A stretch of 64,000 bases of DNA from Euryhalocaulis sp050486445. GTDB taxonomy: Bacteria; Pseudomonadota; Alphaproteobacteria; Caulobacterales; Maricaulaceae. Of this stretch, positions 35,029 to 43,660 are shown in pieces. The stretch spans positions 43,035 to 107,034 of the forward strand of contig JBJHDH010000005.1 of assembly GCA_050486445.1 (NCBI GenBank), in the 5' to 3' direction. A program made the translations under genes and the position numbers. Below the pieces are notes generated by a model. The model did not search any database, was not told where the DNA came from, and was given only the letters and a program-made list of their open reading frames with translations. Numbering within the stretch: position 1 is the first letter of the stretch; every line of letters begins with the position of its first letter.

Positions 35029-35253
35029 GGGCAAGTCTCAGCCGCAAGTGGACGGCCTGTTTACGATCACATGCCAAGGATTACTGATCACTTCGGCCGG
35101 ATATTTCCTGGCGGCTATGCGGGCGCAAATTGAAAGCTTATGATCGGAAGTTGGAACTTTCGGGTTGCCGAAAGTTCCCGATCTTATGGTTCGGTTGCGG
35201 GGGAGAGCATTCGTGCAAGCGCAGATTCTCCATGCTCGGCTCAGAGATAGTGA
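35029..35253. other. 225-bp intergenic region with a strong hairpin
   Basis: No coding sequence was recognised here. An 11-bp perfect stem with a four-base loop spans 35153-35178 (GGAACTTTCGG / CCGAAAGTTCC). It is extended by an outer GATCG/CGATC pair at 35142-35146 and 35179-35183. There is no clear T-run after it. It may act as a terminator-like or processing structure between the GT2 gene and the following large gene, or as an operator for that gene. Confidence 0.6.
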
Positions 35254-37302
35254 ATGATGACGCATAGTCCGGTGACTCTCCATATCGGCCGGCATAAATG
35301 CGGCACGTCCTCGATCCAGGGGTTTCTGCATCAGAATCGCTCGCTTTTAGCGGAGCATGGCCTCATCTATCCGGAGCCTCTGGAAGGACCAATCGCTCAC
35401 CACGGCATCCCGATGGCGTTGGTGCGCGGCGATGACCTGCGCGGTGTCCAGGAATGGATAGATTGCTGGCGTGCCCGGGGACCGATCCTTTGCAGCAGTG
35501 AATCGTTTCAGCGGGTGCGCAACCTTGATGTGCTTGGGCGCCTGTTTGGGGGCGAGATTAAAGTCGTTGTCTATTTGCGAGAGCATTTCAGCTATGCTTG
35601 GGCGTCATATGCGCAAATAGTGAATGGCGGGGTGGAGACCCGGCGTTTCGCCGATGCAATCGGAAATTTCTTTCCGGACTATTATCGCTTTCTGAGAGAT
35701 TGGAACCGGATTGCCTCCGGCGGCCTGGTGGCGCGCATTTTTGACCGAAAGAGGCTCATCGATGGCGATGTCGTGTCGGACTTCGCTGACGCCTTGGGTT
35801 TGGCGGGCAACACTTATCTGGAGACTCCGCGTTTCCGAAATCCGAGCCTCGGCTGGAGGCCCCTCAATTTCGTGCGGCGGGTCAATCGTGGTCTGGCCAA
35901 GCCCATGACAGCAGCCGGCCGAATGCAGGCCGCGGAGATCAAGAACCGGTTACGGGATATTATGAGCGATCTTGCCGGGCAGTATGCGGAATTACGCGAA
36001 AGGCCGATATTTCCGCCTGGAATCGTGGAGGCCTATCAACAGCGTTTCATAGACTCCAACCGGCAGGTGTTCTCCGAGTTCTTCCATACCGATGGATGGC
36101 TGTTCGACCCAACATGGAATGGGGACAGCGAATGGGATGAAGACGAACCCTTGGCCCGGGAATATGTCGAGCAGATCATTGCCGGGGAACCGAGACTGAT
36201 CGAGGTTCTCGACTTTCAGCCTTATGCCAGAAGCAGCGCCCCGCTTTCAAAGACCGGAAACCGTATCGTGCTCGGGGAGATTCCGGACATGCACGAGAGA
36301 TTGCCGGAGGATTGTGGGCTGGCTGTCTTGCACAACAATGCGGTATGTATCGCGGTCAAGCGGGCGCCGGTAATGAGCTGGGACGATCCTGCCAGCGAAA
36401 CTCAACCCCAGCGCGAGACACAGGCCGCCGCCTCATCTTTTGTGCTGCAGATTGAACGCGGCATCGTGGATTCGGCCGGCGCGATATTCAGAACGACCGG
36501 GGAATTGCTGGCCCTGCGCGGCGTTCCACTCTGCTCTGTGGAGGGGGGCGACCGCCCCCCTGTTGAGATTTCGGGCTGTGCGATTCCGGCGATCCATCGC
36601 TTCGATTCATCGATTGGTTTCTGGCTGTCGGACTTGCTTCCAAAAATTTATGCCGGCGATCGCCTCGATGGCGAGGCGAAGGTTGTAATCCGGGCTAACC
36701 AGGCGTCGTTTGTATTGCCACTGCTCCAGATGTTGGGGATCGGGCCGGAGCGCGTGGTGACGCTGCAGCCGGGCGAGAAACTTCAGGCCGGCAGACTGAT
36801 CGTGCCCTCCGATCTGCATGACGGCGAACATTTCGATCGTGCATTCGTCTCTTATGTTGATTGTCTTCGTAGCGTGGCCGGCGCCGACTGCCTGGCGGCG
36901 GGATCGGGACAGCGTCTTTTCATCGGGAACGGGGTGGATGCATCAGCGGAACTCGAAGCCTTATTCGCAGAGTTTGGCTTCGAACCGTTCAATCCTTCGG
37001 CAGAGCCTTTTGAGGCGATGCGCGCGCGGCTTCAGGCAGCCGAAGTCCTCGCAGGGAATGGTCTCGATCTAGCCGTGTCGCTTCTCGCGCCGCCGGCGCA
37101 GAGGGTGCTTGTCATCGAACCGCGCCGGGAAGTTTCCGAAAGACAGATTCTGCTTTGCGGGCTGGTGGGACAGCCTGTTGGCTGCCTGTCCACGCATTAT
37201 CCGGCGGAACCGGGAGCCGATCTTCCCATTACCGTTCGGCCTGGCGAAATTTGCTACGTGAAGCGATCCTTGGTGGTTGAGGCGGCGCACCTGTTCACCT
37301 GA
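35254..37302 (+). CDS. Sulfotransferase-like domain fused to GT61-like domain
   Basis: The 682-residue protein starts with a P-loop sulfotransferase-like domain (LHIGRHKCGTSSIQGFL at residues 9-25, VVVYLREHFSYAWASY near 110). From about residue 395 it resembles GT61/DUF563 capsular glycosyltransferases, with IHRFDSSIGFWLSDLLPKIY, VIRANQASFVLPLLQMLGIG and AGRLIVPSDLHDGEH. The last 130 residues (LFIGNGVDASAELEALFAEFGFEPFNP) continue the GT61 pattern, but the family's usual closing motifs are only weakly recognisable. It may both sulfate and glycosylate. Two adjacent ATGs (35254, 35257) are possible starts. Confidence 0.75.
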   Translation: MMTHSPVTLHIGRHKCGTSSIQGFLHQNRSLLAEHGLIYPEPLEGPIAHHGIPMALVRGDDLRGVQEWIDCWRARGPILCSSESFQRVRNLDVLGRLFGGEIKVVVYLREHFSYAWASYAQIVNGGVETRRFADAIGNFFPDYYRFLRDWNRIASGGLVARIFDRKRLIDGDVVSDFADALGLAGNTYLETPRFRNPSLGWRPLNFVRRVNRGLAKPMTAAGRMQAAEIKNRLRDIMSDLAGQYAELRERPIFPPGIVEAYQQRFIDSNRQVFSEFFHTDGWLFDPTWNGDSEWDEDEPLAREYVEQIIAGEPRLIEVLDFQPYARSSAPLSKTGNRIVLGEIPDMHERLPEDCGLAVLHNNAVCIAVKRAPVMSWDDPASETQPQRETQAAASSFVLQIERGIVDSAGAIFRTTGELLALRGVPLCSVEGGDRPPVEISGCAIPAIHRFDSSIGFWLSDLLPKIYAGDRLDGEAKVVIRANQASFVLPLLQMLGIGPERVVTLQPGEKLQAGRLIVPSDLHDGEHFDRAFVSYVDCLRSVAGADCLAAGSGQRLFIGNGVDASAELEALFAEFGFEPFNPSAEPFEAMRARLQAAEVLAGNGLDLAVSLLAPPAQRVLVIEPRREVSERQILLCGLVGQPVGCLSTHYPAEPGADLPITVRPGEICYVKRSLVVEAAHLFT

Positions 37303-37411
37303 CCAGGAGCCGTTGTGCCGCTGGTACAGAGCCCGCTTCGCCTGCACATTCGTACCCTTCATATTGGCGCCTGGGACACAGGAATCTAGGAGCGCCCTCA
37401 GGTTTTGTTGC

Positions 37412-38755
37412 CTACGCCGCCGCGACCGTATCCGCCAGATGGTCGACAATCTGGCGGATGCGGATTTCGTCGTCGCCTTCGGCCATGATGCGAATGACGG
37501 GCTCGGTGCCCGATTTGCGCACCAGCAGGCGTCCGGTTCCGTTCAGCTCCTCCTCGGCGTCGCGGATGGCGGTTTTCACCGTGTCGCGGTCCAGCGGCGG
37601 GCGGCCCTTGTAGCGGACATTTTTCAGCACCTGCGGCGCCGGTTCAAAGCGGGAGAGAACGCGGCTGGCCGGCTGTCCGGCTTCGACCAGCGCCGCCAGA
37701 ACCTGCACCGCGGCCAGCAGGCCGTCGCCGGTGGTGGCGTAATCCGTCATCACGATATGGCCGGATTGCTCGCCGCCCAGATTGAATCCGCCGCCGCGCA
37801 TTTTCTCCACCACATAGCGGTCGCCGACCTGTGTCCGCTCCAGCGTCACGCCCAGGCTTTTCAGATGCCGTTCCAGCCCCAGATTGGACATCACCGTGGC
37901 GACCACGGTGTTTTCGGCCAGCATTCCTTGCGCGTGCATCCGCCCGGCCAGCAGGGCCAGCAACTGGTCGCCGTCCACCACCATGCCCTTTTCGTCGCAG
38001 ACGATCAGCCGGTCGGCGTCGCCATCCAGCGCCAGCCCGATATCGGCGCGTAGTTCGCGCACCTTGTCGATCATCGCCCGCGGCGCGGTAGAGCCGCATT
38101 TGGCGTTGATATTGAATCCGTCCGGCTGCACGCCGATAGGGATCACCTCCGCGCCCAGCTCCCACAAGATGGCGGGCGCGACTCTATAGGCGGCGCCGTT
38201 GGCGCAATCGGCGACGATGCGCAGGCCGTTCAGGCTGAGCTGGCGCGGAAAGCTGGATTTGACGATCTCGATATAGCGCGCCTGGGCGTCGTCGATGCGT
38301 TTGGCGCGGCCCAGATTCGCCGGCTGCGCCAGCTCCTCTTCCAGACCGCGATCCATCAGCGCCTCGATCTCCTGCTCGGTGCGGTCATCCAGCTTGTAGC
38401 CGTCCGGCCCGAACAGCTTGATGCCGTTGTCCTCAAAGCCGTTATGCGAGGCAGAGATCATCACGCCCAGATCGGCGCGCAGGCTGCGCGTCATTGCGGC
38501 GACGCCGGGCGTGGGCAGCGGCCCGAACTGGAAGACGTCGATGCCCATCGAGGTAAAGCCGGCGATCATCGCGGTCTCGATCATATAGCCGCTGAGGCGC
38601 GTATCCTTACCGACCACGACCGAATGCCGCCTTCCCGGCGCGCGGCGATAATAGCGCCCCGCCGCCTGGCCCAGGCGCAGCGCGGTCTCGGCGGTCATTG
38701 GCGGCCGGTTGGCCTGGCCGCGCACCCCGTCAGTGCCGAAATAGCGTTTGGTCAT
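37412..38755 (-). CDS. glmM: Phosphoglucosamine mutase
   Basis: GlmM interconverts glucosamine-6-phosphate and glucosamine-1-phosphate for UDP-GlcNAc synthesis. The 447-residue enzyme is full length. It begins KRYFGTDGVRGQAN, has the phosphoserine loop VMISASHNGFEDNGIK, the metal-binding ALDGDADRLIVCD, the sugar-binding GGEQSGHIV, and the phosphate-binding RKSGTEPVIRIMAEG near the C-terminus. It complements glmS at the other end of the locus. It converges with the preceding plus-strand gene across a 109-bp gap in which I see no clear terminator. Confidence 0.96.
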   Translation of the reverse strand: MTKRYFGTDGVRGQANRPPMTAETALRLGQAAGRYYRRAPGRRHSVVVGKDTRLSGYMIETAMIAGFTSMGIDVFQFGPLPTPGVAAMTRSLRADLGVMISASHNGFEDNGIKLFGPDGYKLDDRTEQEIEALMDRGLEEELAQPANLGRAKRIDDAQARYIEIVKSSFPRQLSLNGLRIVADCANGAAYRVAPAILWELGAEVIPIGVQPDGFNINAKCGSTAPRAMIDKVRELRADIGLALDGDADRLIVCDEKGMVVDGDQLLALLAGRMHAQGMLAENTVVATVMSNLGLERHLKSLGVTLERTQVGDRYVVEKMRGGGFNLGGEQSGHIVMTDYATTGDGLLAAVQVLAALVEAGQPASRVLSRFEPAPQVLKNVRYKGRPPLDRDTVKTAIRDAEEELNGTGRLLVRKSGTEPVIRIMAEGDDEIRIRQIVDHLADTVAAA

Positions 38756-38833
38756 TCCCGGTCCGCTCCTTGCGCCCAGTATCGCACAGCCGCCTTAACG
38801 GATTGCCGAACATGCGCCGGCTCCGCAAAGCCT

Positions 38834-40018
38834 TTACGCTTCCGTGGCTTGGCGGTCCAGACGCCCCGCCGGCGTCTCCAGCGCGCCTTCCAGCCGCAGC
38901 AATTCCGTGAAGGCCAGAACCAGATGATAGAGCGTGCTGGCCGGAATATCGCGGGCCAGCACAGCGCCGTCCTCGTCCAGCGCATCGATCCAGGCGCCGG
39001 GCGGGGCGGGGGCCAGATAGCGGTCCAGCAGCGCCGTCGCGGCGGCCCCGATCTGCTCTGATCGGTCTTCGCCGCTCAGCTCGAACAGCGCCAGATTGCC
39101 CTTGATCCGCTCGGTCTGCGGCCAGATGCGGTGGCGCGCCTCCAGCACGCCGCCCTCCCTCTTCACCGCGCCGTAAACAAGGCCGCTGCGGGATGAGACG
39201 CCGCGCGCCTCCGCCGCGCGCACCAGGCCCGCGATCTCCGCCGAAACATCCTCGCCGGTGCGTTCGGAATAGCGCAACAAGATCCACGCCCATTCAAACT
39301 GGTGTCCGGGTTCGACGATCCGTCCTTGCGGCCCGGAGACAGGGCGCCAGCCCGCATCGAAATATTCGGTCAGGTCGCCGGTCGCGGGATCGTAAAACCG
39401 CTCGCGGAACAGCGCGGCGATCTCGCGCGCCTTTTCGATCCAGCGCGCATCACCGGTCGCTGCGTCCAGCACCAGGCACGCCTCGATCAGATGCATATGC
39501 GGGTTCTGAAGATACGGCGCCGCGCAGGGCAGCATGTGCAGATGCCCGCGCCCGGACGGATGGCGCATCGCGCGCTCGATAAGCTCCAGCGTGGCGCTGG
39601 CGTAAGGCTCAAATGCACGATCGCCGGTTGCGCGCATGTGCCAGCCCAGCGCGAACAGCACAAAAGCAAAATCATAAAGATCGGCGCGCCCGTCCAGCAC
39701 GGCGCCGTCCCGGTCCAGCAGGCGCGCCCAGCCTTTGTCCGGCCCCTGCCATGCGCGCGCGACCAGCGCCTCCGCGCCCGCTTGCGCGCGCTCCAGCGCC
39801 GGGCCGTCCCAGCCCAGAATGGCGGCGTGGCTGAATGCATAGACCTGACGCGCGATCACCCGCACGCGGCGCGCGGGATTGTCCGCCGGCCCGCCATCCA
39901 GCGCCAGCGTTTCGTGAAACGCTGCCGGCCCGCTCGAACCCGCATCCGCCCAGAATGGAAAGGCCTGCTCGAACAGCCATGCGCGCACGCGCGCGAAGGG
40001 AATCGCCGCCACGCTCAT
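38834..40018 (-). CDS. AGE-family (N-acylglucosamine 2-epimerase-like) sugar epimerase/isomerase
   Basis: This 394-residue alpha/alpha-barrel protein has the AGE family hallmarks: RVIARQVYAFSHAAILGW, YDFAFVLFALGWHMRATGD, NPHMHLIEACLVL and EPGHQFEWAWILLRYSE, with histidines in the positions expected to act on the sugar. Family members epimerise GlcNAc/ManNAc or isomerise mannose and fructose. With manC nearby, a mannose or mannose-6-phosphate isomerase role supplying GDP-mannose is attractive but not proven. The start at 40018 overlaps the NAD synthetase stop (ATGA). Confidence 0.83.
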   Translation of the reverse strand: MSVAAIPFARVRAWLFEQAFPFWADAGSSGPAAFHETLALDGGPADNPARRVRVIARQVYAFSHAAILGWDGPALERAQAGAEALVARAWQGPDKGWARLLDRDGAVLDGRADLYDFAFVLFALGWHMRATGDRAFEPYASATLELIERAMRHPSGRGHLHMLPCAAPYLQNPHMHLIEACLVLDAATGDARWIEKAREIAALFRERFYDPATGDLTEYFDAGWRPVSGPQGRIVEPGHQFEWAWILLRYSERTGEDVSAEIAGLVRAAEARGVSSRSGLVYGAVKREGGVLEARHRIWPQTERIKGNLALFELSGEDRSEQIGAAATALLDRYLAPAPPGAWIDALDEDGAVLARDIPASTLYHLVLAFTELLRLEGALETPAGRLDRQATEA

Positions 40019-42306
40019 GCCGCCGGCTCCGGCGCCGGTTCTGTATCGGGCGTGTTCGCCTCCAGCTCGGCCAGCCACAGACCGGCGGGCGCATCGGATG
40101 GCATGCGCCAGTCGCCACGCGGCGAAAGCGCCCCGCCAGAGCTGATCTTGGGTCCGTTCGGCATGGCGGATCGCTTGAACTGGTTGGCGAAAAAGCGGGT
40201 CAGAAACACGCGCAGCCAGGATTTGATCTCGGCCAGCCTGTAGGATTCGCGGTCGCTGTCCGGCGTGTTTTCCGGCCAGCGCCCGGCCTCCGCGTCGCGC
40301 CAGGCGTTCCAGGCCAGATACGCGATCTTCGACGGGCGAAAGCCATAGCGCGTCATCCAGTAGAGGTGGAAATCCTGCAATTTATAGGGTCCGACAATCG
40401 CCTCGGTCGACTGGATCGGCTCGCCTGGCTGTGTCGGCACCAGTTCCGGCGAAATCTCGGTCGCCAAAATGCGGCGCAGCACATCGGCGGCGTCCGCGCC
40501 CAGATCGCCCGATCCGGCGGCGAACCGGATCAGATGCTGGATCAGCGTCTTGGGCACAGAGGCGTTGACGTTGTAGTGCGACATGTGATCGCCGACGCCA
40601 TAGGTCGCCCAACCCAGCCCCAGTTCCGAAAGATCGCCGGTGCCGACTACCAGCGCGCCGCGCTGGTTGGCCGCGCGGAACAGATAATCGGTGCGCAGCC
40701 CCGCCTGCACGTTCTCGAATGTCACGTCATGCACAGGCTCGCCGGCGGCGAAGGGATGGCCGAGATCGGCAAGCATTTGCCGCGCCGCAGGTTCGATGCT
40801 GATCTCCTCGACGCTCACGTCCAGCGCGCGCATCAGATCGTGCGCCGCGCTGCGCGTCGCTTCGGATGTGGCGAAGCCGGGCAGCGAAAAGCCCAGAACA
40901 TTGGCGCGCGGCAGGCCCAGCGCATCCATCGCGCGCGCCGTGACAATCAGCGCCTGCGCCGAATCCAGCCCCCCGGAAACGCCGATCACGCATTTTTCAA
41001 TACCGCTGGCGCGCAATCGCTGCGTCAGGCCCTGCACCTGGATATGATAGGCCTCGTAGCAATCCTCGGCGAGGCGCGCCGGATCGTCCGGCACAAAGGG
41101 AAAGCGCGCCACATCGCGGCGCAGCGCCAGCCGTCCCGCCGGCGGTGTGAAGTCGAACGCAATCTCGCGAAACTTCGCCGCGCGCGCCGCCGCCCGCGCG
41201 GCGGCGTCGCCGAACGGCCCCATCCGCATCCGCTCCTGCCGGATCAGGCCAAGATCGACATCGGCGGCGGTCAGTGTTGGCGCATCCGAAAAACGCGGCG
41301 CATCGGCCAGCAGCGCCCCGTCTTCATAGATCGAGGCCTGCCCGTCCCAGGCCAGATCGGTGGTGCTCTCGCCCGCGCCCGCGGCGGCGTAGACATAGGC
41401 GGCGCAGCAGCGCAGCGATTGCGCCCCGATCAGCATGCGCCGCTTGCGCGCCTTGCCGATGGCGACATTGCTGGCCGAAAGATTCAGCAGGATTTCCGCC
41501 CCGGCCAGCGCCCCGGCGATAGAGGGCGGTTCGGGCGCCCACATATCCTCGCAGATTTCGGCATGAAAGCGGAACAGCGCCGGCCCCTGCGCGGCGAAGA
41601 TCAGATCGGCCCCAAACGGCGCCTCCTGCCCGGCGAGACGGATGGATTGCCCGGCGACCCCGTCGCCGGGGGTGAAATGCCGCCGCTCATAATATTCCCG
41701 GTAATTGGGCAGGAAGGTCTTGGGAACGGCGCCCAACACGCGCCCGCGATGGATGGCGACGGCGCAATTGAACAGCCGGCCACGTACGCGCAGCGGCGCG
41801 CCCATCACGGCGACGGGGTTCAGCGCCCGGCTCTCCGCCGCGATCCGGGCGATGGCGCGCTCGACCCCGTCCAGCAGCGCGTCCTGAAAATGCAGATCGT
41901 CCAGCGAATAGGCGCTCAGCCCCAGCTCGGGAAAGACGATCAGCGCCACGCCCTGTGCGTCCGCCGCGCGCATCAGCTCCAGCGTGCGCGCCGCGTTCGC
42001 GTCGGGGTCGGCCAGGCGCGCGTGCGGAACTCCGGCCGCCACCCGCACGAAATCATGGGCGTAGGGGCTGAAAAACGACTCCCGCGCCGCATCCGCCGCC
42101 TCGCTCGCCGCCAGATCGAGGGAGGATTCCATCTCCGCCAGCCGCTCCAGCGCCCGTTCATAAGAGGCCAGCGTGATCGACCCGCCCTCCGCCAGCCGGG
42201 TCAGGGTTTTGCCGTCATTAAACAATTTATTGGAAAGTGTGGGTAATTCGATATGCGCCGCGGCGCAATAGCGGCGAGCGCGGTCGAGCAGGGTCCGGGC
42301 CAGCAT
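40015..42306 (-). CDS. nadE: Glutamine-dependent NAD+ synthetase with extra N-terminal domain
   Basis: NadE amidates nicotinate adenine dinucleotide using glutamine. The nitrilase-type glutaminase domain has its triad in FPELGLSAYS (Glu), VPKTFLPNYREYYERR (Lys) and FHAEICEDMW (Cys). The synthetase domain has the ATP loop GVSGGLDSAQAL. The ordinary NadE start corresponds to FFSPYAHDFVRVAAG. About 75 residues precede it, including LLDRARRYCAAAHIELPTL and NDGKTLTRLAEGGSITLASY. That segment resembles small helix-turn-helix-like alphaproteobacterial proteins. ATG 42306 is chosen; TTG 42342 lies inside a hairpin and is the alternative. Confidence 0.88.
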   Translation of the reverse strand: MLARTLLDRARRYCAAAHIELPTLSNKLFNDGKTLTRLAEGGSITLASYERALERLAEMESSLDLAASEAADAARESFFSPYAHDFVRVAAGVPHARLADPDANAARTLELMRAADAQGVALIVFPELGLSAYSLDDLHFQDALLDGVERAIARIAAESRALNPVAVMGAPLRVRGRLFNCAVAIHRGRVLGAVPKTFLPNYREYYERRHFTPGDGVAGQSIRLAGQEAPFGADLIFAAQGPALFRFHAEICEDMWAPEPPSIAGALAGAEILLNLSASNVAIGKARKRRMLIGAQSLRCCAAYVYAAAGAGESTTDLAWDGQASIYEDGALLADAPRFSDAPTLTAADVDLGLIRQERMRMGPFGDAAARAAARAAKFREIAFDFTPPAGRLALRRDVARFPFVPDDPARLAEDCYEAYHIQVQGLTQRLRASGIEKCVIGVSGGLDSAQALIVTARAMDALGLPRANVLGFSLPGFATSEATRSAAHDLMRALDVSVEEISIEPAARQMLADLGHPFAAGEPVHDVTFENVQAGLRTDYLFRAANQRGALVVGTGDLSELGLGWATYGVGDHMSHYNVNASVPKTLIQHLIRFAAGSGDLGADAADVLRRILATEISPELVPTQPGEPIQSTEAIVGPYKLQDFHLYWMTRYGFRPSKIAYLAWNAWRDAEAGRWPENTPDSDRESYRLAEIKSWLRVFLTRFFANQFKRSAMPNGPKISSGGALSPRGDWRMPSDAPAGLWLAELEANTPDTEPAPEPAA

Positions 42307-42335
42307 CCCCGCATTCTGCCGGAAGGTCTCCGCAT

Positions 42336-42361
42336 CAATCAAGGGAAAAATCCCTTGATTG
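42336..42361. promoter_or_regulatory. Perfect 11-bp palindrome in the nadE/manC divergent region
   Basis: CAATCAAGGGA (42336-42346) and TCCCTTGATTG (42351-42361) are exact complements around AAAA. The site lies between the divergent nadE and manC genes, about 30 bases ahead of the preferred nadE start and about 100 ahead of manC. It could be an operator for a dimeric regulator or a leader hairpin. If the TTG at 42342 were the nadE start, it would fall within this structure. Confidence 0.6.
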
Positions 42362-42464
42362 CCGCGTACAAGGGGGCGGCGTGGTCCGGGGCGCCGTCAT
42401 TTTTCCTTCAGTCCGGGCAGGATAGGTTATAGGCGGGGATGGCGAAGGGGCGGGACGGAATTCC

Positions 42465-43568
42465 ATGGCGGCGATCATTCAACCGGTTCTGATGTCGGGC
42501 GGCTCCGGCCTGCGTCTCTGGCCGCTGTCGCGTCAGGCCCGGCCAAAACAATTCGCGCCGCTTACCGGCGCGCGCAGCCTGTTTCAGGAAACCGCGCTGC
42601 GTGTCGCCGGCCAGGTTGATTTTGATGGGGGGGACGGGTTTGATTTTCTGCCTCCCATCGTCGTCGCGTCGATGGCGCATGAATCCCTGATCCGCGCCCA
42701 GCTTGCCGAAGCGGGAATCGCGGGCGCGCGCCTGCTGCTGGAGCCGATAGGCCGCGACACCGCGCCCTGCGCCGCCGCCGCCGCCAGCATGGTCGCAGCG
42801 GATGCGCCGGAGCGTCTGGTTCTGCTGCTTCCCTGCGATCATGTCATCAACGATCCGGCCGCGTTCCGCGCCGCGTTGCGCACGGGCGCGCTTGCGGCGC
42901 AGGCGGGCCGCATCGTCACCTTCGGCGCCGCGCCATCCGCGCCGGACACGGCCTATGGCTATATCAAGGCCGGCGCGGAGGAAGGGGAGGGCGTGTTCTC
43001 GGTCGCCGCCTTTCATGAAAAGCCGGACCGCGCCCGCGCCGAATCCTATCTGGCAGAGGGCGGCTATAGCTGGAACGCCGGAATTTTCCTGTTCCGCGCC
43101 GATACGATGCTTGCCGAGTTCGCACGTCACGCGCCGGACATTCTCGAAACCGCCTGCGCCGCGCTGGACGCCGCCGCGGCGGCGGGGGAAGGCGGGCTGA
43201 CGCTGGATCCCGAAGCCTTCGCCGCCTGCCGCCCCCGGCCGCTCGACCGCGCGGTGATGGAGGTCACGGATCGCGCCGCTGTCATCCCGGTCAGCATGGG
43301 CTGGAGCGACGCCGGCCAGTGGGCGGCGATCCGCGACCTGATGGAAAAGGATGAAACCGGGACCGCGGCTGCTGGCGACGTGATTGCAGTGGAGTCGCGC
43401 GATTGTCTGGCGCGCACTGACGGTCCGCCGGTCCTGCTGGCCGGGGTCGAAGGCCTGGCGGTGGTCGTTCAGGACGGAATGGTGCTGGTGACGCGGCTGG
43501 ACGCCGCCGATTCGGTCAAATCCCTCGTCCAGACACTAAAAGAAACCGGCCGCGACGATTTGCTTTAA
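42465..43568 (+). CDS. manC: Mannose-1-phosphate guanylyltransferase
   Basis: ManC makes GDP-mannose from mannose-1-phosphate and GTP. The 367-residue protein has the nucleotidyltransferase signature PVLMSGGSGLRLWPLSRQ, the segment LEPIGRDTAPCAAAA, LLPCDHVI, VAAFHEKPDRARAESYL and GYSWNAGIFLFR, and ends with the short beta-helix part. It lacks the C-terminal phosphomannose isomerase cupin of bifunctional forms. The AGE-family protein at 38834 might fill that step. It is divergent from nadE. Confidence 0.94.
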   Translation: MAAIIQPVLMSGGSGLRLWPLSRQARPKQFAPLTGARSLFQETALRVAGQVDFDGGDGFDFLPPIVVASMAHESLIRAQLAEAGIAGARLLLEPIGRDTAPCAAAAASMVAADAPERLVLLLPCDHVINDPAAFRAALRTGALAAQAGRIVTFGAAPSAPDTAYGYIKAGAEEGEGVFSVAAFHEKPDRARAESYLAEGGYSWNAGIFLFRADTMLAEFARHAPDILETACAALDAAAAAGEGGLTLDPEAFAACRPRPLDRAVMEVTDRAAVIPVSMGWSDAGQWAAIRDLMEKDETGTAAAGDVIAVESRDCLARTDGPPVLLAGVEGLAVVVQDGMVLVTRLDAADSVKSLVQTLKETGRDDLL

Positions 43569-43570
43569 AG

Positions 43571-43634
43571 CGTTTCCAGGCGAAGTGGTCCTTCGGCAAG
43601 CTCAGGATGAAGGCCGGTTCGCCGTCCGGAAACG
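43571..43634. repeat. Nested palindromic intergenic element
   Basis: Three nested inverted pairs are visible between the convergent manC and aldo/keto reductase genes: CGTTTCC/GGAAACG (43571-43577, 43628-43634), GGCGAA/TTCGCC (43579-43584, 43618-43623) and CCTTC/GAAGG (43590-43594, 43609-43613). The middle contains CGGCAAGCTCAGGATGA, a type of sequence that recurs between genes in several proteobacteria. It looks like a dispersed REP- or MITE-like element, possibly serving as a bidirectional terminator. Confidence 0.55.
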
Positions 43635-43660
43635 TGGCAAAACAAAGGCTTTGCGGCCGC

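Noticed and set aside
39835..42246. Long open frame of 803 codons opposite nadE and the AGE-family gene
   Set aside because: It runs antisense to two genes with clear catalytic motifs, and its translation has no family features.
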